Shown here: piece after piece, positions 56,281 to 64,000 of the stretch
Numbering within the stretch: position 1 is the first letter of the stretch
Layout: every line of letters starts with the position of its first letter
NCBI RefSeq assembly: GCF_900157365.1
Contig: NZ_FUEZ01000003.1
Coordinates: forward strand, 868,001-932,000
Source: Mycobacterium numidiamassiliense
Lineage (GTDB): Bacteria; Actinomycetota; Actinomycetes; Mycobacteriales; Mycobacteriaceae
Reading direction: 5' to 3'
DNA: 64,000 nt
Made by a program: the position numbers and the translations under genes
Notes under the pieces: model-generated
What the model was told of the DNA's origin: nothing
Databases searched by the model: none
Seen by the model: only the letters and a program-made list of their open reading frames with translations

Positions 56281-57483
56281 TTACAGCGGGCTTTCGTTGC
56301 ACAGCCGCGCCGGCGGACTGGCCGGCGTGAGCACCGACGGCCGCACGGACAGCGTGAGTGGCACCGGTTGACGGACCGGACGGCCGCGCGAGTGGTCGGC
56401 GCGAGGCCGTGGCGTCTCGCGCTCGTGGGTCAACGCCGACGCGCTATGCCCCTGGACGCATTCGGGGTCCGGGCCGTCGAGGGGCAGGCCGGTGAAGAAT
56501 TTCGCCGCCATGCATCCGCCCCGGCAGCTGTCGTAGTGTCCGCAGCTGCCACAGGCGCCGGCGGATTGCGGCTCGCGCAACTCGCGAAACAGCGGGGCGT
56601 TCTTCCATACATTGTCAAAACCGCCGTCGGACATCACATTTCCCGCCAGGAAACGGTCGTGGATGGCGAACGGGCAGGCGTACACATCGCCGACCGGGTC
56701 GATCAGGCAGACCACCCGCCCGGCCCCGCACATGTTCAGCCCGGCCAGCGCGCCGGACTGGCCGAGCGGCGCCAGGTGGAAGAAGGAGTCACCGGTGAGC
56801 ACCCGCTCCCCCTTGGCAACCAGCCAGTCGTAGAGCTGAACCTGCTGGGCCGCGGTGGGGTGTAGGTCCTCCCAGACGTCGGCACCCCGTCCCGACGGGC
56901 GCAGCCGGGTGATCCGCAGCGTGGCACCGTAACGGCTTGCCAATGCCGCGAATTCGTCGAGCTGGTCGACGTTGTGCCGGGTGACCACCACGGAGATCTT
57001 GGCGTCGGAGAAGCCCGCCGCCGCCAGGTTTTCCAGCGCGCGCACCGCCATGGCGAACGACCCCGGGCCGCGGACGGCATCGTTGACTTCGGCGGTGGCC
57101 CCGTCGAGCGAGATCTGCACATCGACGTAGTCGCTGGCGGCCAGCCGCGCGGCGACCTCAGGGGTGATCCGGACGCCGTTGGTGGAGAACTTCACGCCGA
57201 CGTGGTGCGCGGTCGCGTAGTCGACAAGCTCCCAAAAGTCCGGGCGCACAGTGGGTTCCCCGCCACCGATGTTGACGTAGAACACCTGCATGCGTTCCAG
57301 CTCGTCGATGATGTCCATGCATTGGCGGGTGGACAGCTCCCGCGGATCGCGCTTGCCCGACGAGGACAGGCAATGCACGCACGCCAGGTTGCACGCGTAC
57401 GTCAGTTCCCACGTCAGGCAGATCGGAGCCTCGAGCCCATGCTCGAACTGCTCGATCAGCCGGGGCACGGCGGCTGTTGTCAT
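56281..57483 (-). CDS. mftC: Mycofactocin radical SAM maturase
   Basis: 400-aa radical SAM/SPASM enzyme. The [4Fe-4S]-SAM motif is CNLACVHC (Cys31, 35, 38). SPASM cysteines are in CGAGRVVCLIDPVGDVYACP and CGSCGHYDSCRGGC. It decarboxylates the C-terminal Tyr of MftA and forms the Val-Tyr cross-link, with MftB presenting the peptide. ATGA overlap with mftB. Counterpart Rv0693. Confidence 0.97.
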   Translation of the reverse strand: MTTAAVPRLIEQFEHGLEAPICLTWELTYACNLACVHCLSSSGKRDPRELSTRQCMDIIDELERMQVFYVNIGGGEPTVRPDFWELVDYATAHHVGVKFSTNGVRITPEVAARLAASDYVDVQISLDGATAEVNDAVRGPGSFAMAVRALENLAAAGFSDAKISVVVTRHNVDQLDEFAALASRYGATLRITRLRPSGRGADVWEDLHPTAAQQVQLYDWLVAKGERVLTGDSFFHLAPLGQSGALAGLNMCGAGRVVCLIDPVGDVYACPFAIHDRFLAGNVMSDGGFDNVWKNAPLFRELREPQSAGACGSCGHYDSCRGGCMAAKFFTGLPLDGPDPECVQGHSASALTHERETPRPRADHSRGRPVRQPVPLTLSVRPSVLTPASPPARLCNESPL

Positions 57484-57791
57484 TGATGGTCCTCCCGGGG
57501 CACCAGCATCTGGGAATCGGCCAGCACGCCCAACGCGTGCAGATAGGGGCCCAACCCGCCGTCATCCACACCCGCGGCGCGGCAGGCGGACCGGACGTCG
57601 GCATGATCGTCCAGCGATCGCACCACCTCAAGGATGGTGCGATTCTTCAGGAAAGACAGCTTGCGGGTGCCGAAGTGGTACAGCAATGCGCCAAACGGTT
57701 CTGGCCGAACCGCCACCTGCGGGTGCAACCGCCAGCCGCGGTCAGGGTCGAACAGGGTTTTCCCCTGTCGGGCCTGCGCGGGCGCAGGCAC
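57480..57791 (-). CDS. mftB: Mycofactocin peptide chaperone (PqqD-like)
   Basis: 103-aa RiPP recognition element: RGWRLHPQVAVRPEPFGALL, then LSFLKNRTILEVVRSLDDHA. It binds the MftA leader and delivers it to MftC. I chose the GTG at 57791, directly after the mftA stop and with GCGGGG about 10 nt upstream. A GTG at 57809, overlapping mftA, is also open. Counterpart Rv0692. Confidence 0.93.
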   Translation of the reverse strand: MPAPAQARQGKTLFDPDRGWRLHPQVAVRPEPFGALLYHFGTRKLSFLKNRTILEVVRSLDDHADVRSACRAAGVDDGGLGPYLHALGVLADSQMLVPREDHQ

Positions 57792-57793
57792 GG

Positions 57794-57883
57794 TCAGTAG
57801 ACCCCGCACATACCGTCGATGGACACTTCCTCCACCAGAGTTTCGGTGACAAGCTCGGTGTCAGTCTGGGTCTCGTGCTCCAT
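57794..57883 (-). CDS. mftA: Mycofactocin precursor peptide
   Basis: 29-residue RiPP precursor. An acidic Thr/Glu-rich leader is followed by the invariant C-terminus [10 protein letters not shown]; the final Val-Tyr becomes the cofactor. The ATG at 57883 has GGAGG 4-5 nt upstream. Too short for ordinary gene finding but certain from the C-terminus and its place before mftB and mftC. Counterpart Rv0691A. Confidence 0.97.
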   Translation of the reverse strand: MEHETQTDTELVTETLVEEVSIDGMCGVY

Positions 57884-57971
57884 GTGCCTCCGCCTCTCGT
57901 TAGGACTCGACAATGATCGGTCGATCTGGACACAATATGGCATCGAGTGCCGCAATGGAAGGCCGGGTCTG

Positions 57972-58568
57972 ATGACGCCGCAGTCGCGAGTGGGCCGGCG
58001 CCGCTCGACGACACCACAACACATCACCGACATCGCCATCGAGCTCTTCACCACCCACGGTTTCGGCGAGGTGAGCGTCGACGATGTCGCACAGGCCGCC
58101 GGCATCTCGCGGCGCACGCTGTTCCGCTACTACGCGTCGAAAAACGCCATCCTCTGGGGCGACTTCGACACCCACCTCGCGCATCTCGAGGACCTGCTCG
58201 ACGCCGTCGAACCGGGGGTCCGGTTAGGTGCGGCACTGCGCGCGGCGCTGTTGGCGTTCAACACCTTTGACGAGTCCGAGACCGTCCGGCACCGCCAACG
58301 CATGCGGGTCATCCTGCAGACCGCCGAACTGCAGGCGTATTCGATGACCATGTACGCCGGCTGGCGCGAGGTGATGGCCGGCTTCGTGGCTCGCCGGCTG
58401 CACCTCAAGACCGCCGACCCCCTGGCTCAAACCGTCGCCTGGACGATGCTGGGGGTCGCGCTGAGCGCCTACGAGCATTGGCTCAGCGACGAATCGGTGA
58501 CATTGCCCGAAGCGCTCGCCGACGCATTCGACGTGGTCGCCACCGGCCTGAACGACCTGGATCGATGA
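57972..58568 (+). CDS. mftR: Mycofactocin TetR-family regulator
   Basis: 198 aa. [23 protein letters not shown]. Divergent from mftA across 88 bp. In mycobacteria MftR represses the mft genes and is relieved by long-chain acyl-CoA. The region between contains TCGAC-N8-GTCGA (57907-57924), a possible operator. ATG at 57972 follows GGAAGG; the longer open frame to 57819 runs antisense through mftA and is rejected. Its stop overlaps the next gene as ATGA. Counterpart Rv0691c. Confidence 0.94.
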   Translation: MTPQSRVGRRRSTTPQHITDIAIELFTTHGFGEVSVDDVAQAAGISRRTLFRYYASKNAILWGDFDTHLAHLEDLLDAVEPGVRLGAALRAALLAFNTFDESETVRHRQRMRVILQTAELQAYSMTMYAGWREVMAGFVARRLHLKTADPLAQTVAWTMLGVALSAYEHWLSDESVTLPEALADAFDVVATGLNDLDR

Positions 58569-59605
58569 AAAAGCTACTGGGTACCCTGCGGGCCCAGGGA
58601 CAGTTCTGCAGGGGCTCCGGCTCACCGATGTACGGCGATCTGTGTGAGCTGGTAGCCGCCGATGTCGAAGACGGCGGCGTCTTCGCGACGATTTTGTCTG
58701 GCCACGAAGAAGATTCGGGGCGGCACGCGGTGCCGCTGCGGCTGCTCGGTGGGCTGCACCGGTTGGTTCTCGATGGACGGGCCCCGGCACTGCGTCGCTG
58801 GTATCCCAGCACCGGCGGCACCTGGGACGCGCCGTCGGCCTGGCCGCAGATCACGGCCGCCGCCACCAGCCACACCGAGGCGCTGCGCGCGGCACTCGGT
58901 CATCCGCCGCAGACCAACGAGGTGGGCCGCGCTGCCGCCCTGATCGGCGGACTCCTGCGCATTAACCACGTATTCGGCTTTCCGATAAGGCTTTTCGAGA
59001 TCGGGTCGAGCGCCGGGCTGAACCTGCGGGCCGACCACTACCGTTACTCTCACGCCGGCGGGGAATGGGGACCGGTCGACTCGCCGGTGACCATCCACAA
59101 CGCGTGGCGTGGCCCATTGCCGCCCGCGGCCGCTCTGCGGATCACCGAACGCCACGGTTATGACATCGCGCCCATCGACGTGACCCACAGCGACGGGGAG
59201 CTGACGGTGTTGAGCTATGTCTGGCCCGACCAGGAGGCCAGACTGGACCGGTTGCGCGGCGCGATCGCAGTCGCCCGAAACGTCCCGGTGCGGCTGGTGC
59301 GCCAGAGCGCGGCCGACGCGGTCGCCGGCCTGACGCTGACCGACGGCGCGTTGACGGTGCTGTGGCACTCGATCACCTGGCAGTACCTGTCCGCCGGTGA
59401 ACGCGAGGCGATCGGCGCCGGCGTCAACGCGCTGGGCGCACAAGCCGATCCCCGGTCGCCGTTTGCGCACCTCACCCTGGAACCCGCCCGCGACGGATCC
59501 GACCCACGATTTCTGGTGCGGGCCCGTCGCTGGCCGGGCGGGGAGCTGGAGATCCTCGCCGAGTGCCACCCGCACGGGCCGCCGGTGAATTGGCAATCAT
59601 CTTGA
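58565..59605 (+). CDS. DUF2332 protein
   Basis: 346 aa, translationally coupled to mftR (ATGA). Features: [20 protein letters not shown] at the start, [19 protein letters not shown] in the middle (a glycine-rich stretch resembling a SAM-binding motif), and [13 protein letters not shown] near the C-terminus. Function unknown; Rv0690c is the synteny counterpart. A methyltransferase-like fold is my guess from the GxSxG-type loop and the HSITWQY strand. Confidence 0.8.
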   Translation: MKKLLGTLRAQGQFCRGSGSPMYGDLCELVAADVEDGGVFATILSGHEEDSGRHAVPLRLLGGLHRLVLDGRAPALRRWYPSTGGTWDAPSAWPQITAAATSHTEALRAALGHPPQTNEVGRAAALIGGLLRINHVFGFPIRLFEIGSSAGLNLRADHYRYSHAGGEWGPVDSPVTIHNAWRGPLPPAAALRITERHGYDIAPIDVTHSDGELTVLSYVWPDQEARLDRLRGAIAVARNVPVRLVRQSAADAVAGLTLTDGALTVLWHSITWQYLSAGEREAIGAGVNALGAQADPRSPFAHLTLEPARDGSDPRFLVRARRWPGGELEILAECHPHGPPVNWQSS

Positions 59606-59636
59606 TTACCAACGGTCTTCGCGGCCAGGTCGCGCA

Positions 59637-60626
59637 CTAGCCCGCGCTCGACGCCTCGGGGTTGGCGATCCGGATCGGCGTCCCGTCCAGCCAGGCCACC
59701 ACGGCCTCGATGGTGTCCGCGTAAAAGGCGGCCAGTGTTTCGCGGGTGACGTACCCGAGGTGCGGCGACAACGTCACATTCGGTAGCAGCCGCAACGGAT
59801 GATCGGCCGGAGGCGGTTCGATGTCGAAAACGTCCAGCCCGGCCCCGGCGATGCGCCCGGTTTTCAGTGCGGAGATCAGGGCGCTCTCATCGACAATCGG
59901 GCCGCGGGAGGTGTTGACCAAATAGGTGTGTGGCCGCATCAGGGCCAGTTCGGTTTCGCCGACCAGTCCTCGGGTGCGCTCGGACAGCACCAGGTGGACG
60001 GAGACCACATCGGATTGTTCGAACAGCTCCGCTTTCTCGACCCGGCGCGCCCCGGCCGCCGCTGCGGCCTCGGCGGTGAGGTTCTGGCTCCACGCAATGA
60101 CCTCCATACCAAACACGCCTCCGTATTCGGCCATGCGTTTGCCGGTCCGGCCGAGACCAAGCAGCCCAAGCGTTTTGCCGGCCAGCGTCATGCCCACCGT
60201 GGTCTGCCACCCGCCGTCGCGCATCCGGCGATGTTCGTCGGCGAGATTGCGCACCGTCGCGATCATCAAACCCCAGGCGAGTTCCGGAGTGGCGTCGCGG
60301 ATGGTGCGAAATCGTGGATGGGCGAAATCGGAATGGGCGACCAGCACGCCGCGCTCGGTGGCCGCGGCCATGTCCAGGTTCGGCAGACTCCTGCCGACGA
60401 TGGTGATCAGTTTCAGGTTCGGCAGCCGCTCGATGAGCGTGCGCGGCAGCGCCATCCGCTCACGCACGGTGCACAGCACCTCGAAGGGTTGCAGCGCGCC
60501 GGAGGCCTCCGCTTCGCCGAGGTGCCGGTTGAAAACGGTGATGTCGGAACGGCTCTGCACCGGGGACCAGTCGGCGAGTTCCAGCGCCACGCCGGCGTAG
60601 TCGTCGAGTATCGCCACCCGGGGCAT
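59637..60626 (-). CDS. D-2-hydroxyacid dehydrogenase family protein
   Basis: 329 aa. NAD-binding LGLLGLGRTGKRMAEYGGVF, catalytic Arg in NTSRGPIVDE, Glu in DVFDIEPPP and His in SPHLGYVTRET, all intact. Likely oxidises or reduces a 2-hydroxy/2-keto acid. It begins 6 bp after the stop of the upstream flavoprotein gene, so the two are probably one transcript. Substrate unknown. Confidence 0.88.
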   Translation of the reverse strand: MPRVAILDDYAGVALELADWSPVQSRSDITVFNRHLGEAEASGALQPFEVLCTVRERMALPRTLIERLPNLKLITIVGRSLPNLDMAAATERGVLVAHSDFAHPRFRTIRDATPELAWGLMIATVRNLADEHRRMRDGGWQTTVGMTLAGKTLGLLGLGRTGKRMAEYGGVFGMEVIAWSQNLTAEAAAAAGARRVEKAELFEQSDVVSVHLVLSERTRGLVGETELALMRPHTYLVNTSRGPIVDESALISALKTGRIAGAGLDVFDIEPPPADHPLRLLPNVTLSPHLGYVTRETLAAFYADTIEAVVAWLDGTPIRIANPEASSAG

Positions 60627-60632
60627 CAGGTG

Positions 60633-61844
60633 CTAACCCAGCATCTCGGAGATGGGGGTAGCGGCGGCGATTTTGCCGCGGGCCTTCATGACCTTGCCGG
60701 GCATCCCGCCGCCGACGACGCCGACCACGACCCCGTCGCGTTCGTAGTAGGCCAGGAATTTTCGTCCGTCGTCTTCGACCAGGTGCACGGTGTCGGTGGC
60801 TTCCGGCTCGCCCAGGCACTGGATCTTGACGTCATACTGGTCGCTCCAGAAGTACGGCACGACAACCACATCCGGCACATCCTGGCCCAGCATGGCGGGC
60901 ACTACTACCCGGGCCTGATCGGCGACGTTGCTCCAATGTTCCACGCGCGCTTGATGTCCCGTTGCGTCACGCCAGGACGCGACGTCGCCGAGCGCCCAGA
61001 CGTTCGCCGCGCTGGTCCGTCCGGTCTCGTCGCAGATCACCCCGTTGTCGACCTCGACGCCGCTGCCCTGCAGCCACTCGGTGGCCGGTCGTGATCCGAT
61101 TCCGACGACCACCAGGTCGGCCGTCAGCTCGGTGCCGTCGTCGAGCACCACCTGTTCGACGTGCTGATCACCGCGGACCTGCGCCACGCCGATGCCGGTG
61201 CGCACATCCACGCCTTCCGCGCGGTGCAGCCGCGACACCAGGGCACCGATCTGCTCGCCGAGCACGGACGCCAACGGCGTCGGCTGCGGTTCGACCAGCA
61301 CCACCTCGACCCCCAGGCTGCGCAGGCTGGCTGCGACCTCGCAGCCGATGAAGCCGGCGCCGACGACGACGGCGTGCCGCGCCTCGGATGCGTGTTCGCG
61401 CAACGCCATGCTCTCGTCATATGACCGCAGCACCCGGATTCCTTCGAGATCCGGGAACGCCGGAATCCGCCGGGGCACCAGACCGGTGGCGATCACCAGC
61501 TCGTCGTAGCCGAGCACCGTACCGTCGGCGAGGGTCACGGTCTGCGCGGTGGTGTCCAGGCTGGTGGCCGCGGCACCCAGCCGCAAGATGATGCCTTTTT
61601 CGTCGTAGAAGTCGCGCGGTTTGAGGGCCACGTCATCGACCTCTTTGCGCAGCACCTCCTTGGAGAGGGGCGGCCGGTCGTAGGGCAGGTGCTCCTCATC
61701 GCTCACGATGGTGATGCGCCCGGTGAACTCCGACCGGCGCAGTTGCTCGGCGGTCCGGGCGGCGGCGAGACCGCCGCCGACGATCACGATCCCCTTGTCG
61801 CTGTGGTGCACGCCTTGGCTACTGGTCACGTGGTGTTCATACAC
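60633..61844 (-). CDS. FAD-dependent pyridine nucleotide-disulfide / ferredoxin reductase
   Basis: 403 aa, counterpart of Rv0688. FAD motif GIVIVGGGLAAARTAEQL, NAD motif AVVVGAGFIGCEVAASL, and the second FAD motif NVWALGDVASWRD. The class passes electrons from NAD(P)H to a ferredoxin or Rieske protein for oxygenases and P450s. It lies 9 bp after the SDR gene, forming an operon SDR-reductase-dehydrogenase next to the mft locus. Confidence 0.9.
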   Translation of the reverse strand: MYEHHVTSSQGVHHSDKGIVIVGGGLAAARTAEQLRRSEFTGRITIVSDEEHLPYDRPPLSKEVLRKEVDDVALKPRDFYDEKGIILRLGAAATSLDTTAQTVTLADGTVLGYDELVIATGLVPRRIPAFPDLEGIRVLRSYDESMALREHASEARHAVVVGAGFIGCEVAASLRSLGVEVVLVEPQPTPLASVLGEQIGALVSRLHRAEGVDVRTGIGVAQVRGDQHVEQVVLDDGTELTADLVVVGIGSRPATEWLQGSGVEVDNGVICDETGRTSAANVWALGDVASWRDATGHQARVEHWSNVADQARVVVPAMLGQDVPDVVVVPYFWSDQYDVKIQCLGEPEATDTVHLVEDDGRKFLAYYERDGVVVGVVGGGMPGKVMKARGKIAAATPISEMLG

Positions 61845-61853
61845 GATCGCGAT

Positions 61854-63614
<1,761 letters not shown>

Positions 63615-63714
63615 TCAGGTTAGCGCTGAATCGGCGCCGCGTGCGCAAACAACGTGCGTCTCAGAGTCTGCTCATAGCTTGGGAGGTCGAGCGGATCGCC
63701 CACACCGTTCCCGA

Positions 63715-64000
63715 TCAGCGCGGCGTCACCTTCGGCCGCTCCTTGGGTGCGGCGGGTGCCGGAGGATGAGCGGGTGCCACCGCCGCGGCGCCGGCCACTG
63801 GCGGCACCACCGCCGGCAGCGCATTGGCCGGAGCGAATCCTCCGGAATCCGCTGACAGTTGCGTTATCGGCGCGCTGACCGGCCCGGGCACTCCCGTCGC
63901 CGGCGTCGCCACCGGCGGCACTGGTCCCGACGGGTAGGCCGGCGTCTCGGCCTTTGTCGTGGATATCGGCGCAGCAATCGACGTCGGCGGCCCGGCTGAG
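63715..64000 (-). CDS. Pro/Ala-rich protein, 5' end outside the window
   Basis: The frame is open from the right edge to a stop at 63715. Visible residues are dominated by Pro, Ala and Val (TTKAETPAYPSGPVPPVATP, AAAVAPAHPPAPAAPKERPK). It looks like the C-terminal tail of a secreted or membrane protein, but low-complexity GC-rich DNA often gives such frames by chance. No domain seen. Confidence 0.4.
   Translation of the reverse strand, partial: SAGPPTSIAAPISTTKAETPAYPSGPVPPVATPATGVPGPVSAPITQLSADSGGFAPANALPAVVPPVAGAAAVAPAHPPAPAAPKERPKVTPR

Noticed and set aside
57819..57971. Longer N-terminus for MftR
   Set aside because: It would run antisense through mftA and lacks any family similarity; ATG at 57972 has a good ribosome-binding site.

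Overview
The window is chromosomal DNA of a Mycobacterium, most likely a slow-growing non-tuberculous species. It is GC-rich and uses GTG and TTG starts freely. From left to right it follows, in reverse orientation, the gene order I know for M. tuberculosis from rslA/sigL (Rv0736/Rv0735) to Rv0686. Assignments come from reading motifs and from recalled family and synteny knowledge; no database search was run.

Layout. (1) 0-7 kb: a flavin monooxygenase and a berberine-bridge-type oxidase, then rslA-sigL and the translocation/housekeeping set mapA-adk-secY. (2) 7-23.3 kb: two separate triplets of LCMT-type SAM methyltransferases. They flank a metabolic block (GNAT protein, xylB, serA2, fucA, a metallo-beta-lactamase-fold hydrolase, a P450 with its TetR regulator, a DapB-like oxidoreductase). 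sppA and a luciferase-like monooxygenase follow. (3) 23.3-27.6 kb: the spc ribosomal-protein operon, rplN to rplO. (4) 27.6-38.9 kb: a surface/sulfur/phosphate block between rplN and rpsQ. It holds a secreted-type BBE oxidase, four DUF4436 membrane paralogues, a formylglycine-generating enzyme, PstS and a type I arylsulfatase that the formylglycine enzyme should activate. (5) 38.9-44.4 kb: the S10 operon, rpsJ to rpsQ. (6) 44.77-48.86 kb: a complete 4,087-bp IS1-family transposon with 18-bp perfect terminal inverted repeats and an 8-bp target duplication. (7) 48.9-51.3 kb: a TetR/MFS efflux pair with a visible double operator. (8) 51.3-63.6 kb: the full mycofactocin locus (mftR, mftA-mftG), then a DUF2332 protein, a 2-hydroxyacid dehydrogenase, a ferredoxin-reductase-type flavoprotein and an SDR of the mycofactocin-coupled type. 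A SHOCT membrane protein and a partial Pro/Ala-rich gene end the window.

The transposon is the most unusual part. Besides its DDE transposase it carries an orphan ParA-type ATPase facing a cluster of five TGCAGGT repeats built around a 29-bp palindrome, a HicB-like protein without a toxin, and an AT-richer two-gene unit (four-helix membrane protein plus an unrecognised soluble protein). A deleted relic of a related element, with the same terminal repeat joined to a transposase C-terminus, lies upstream of the spc operon. Related elements have therefore landed upstream of both major ribosomal-protein operons.

No tRNA, rRNA or CRISPR array was recognised.
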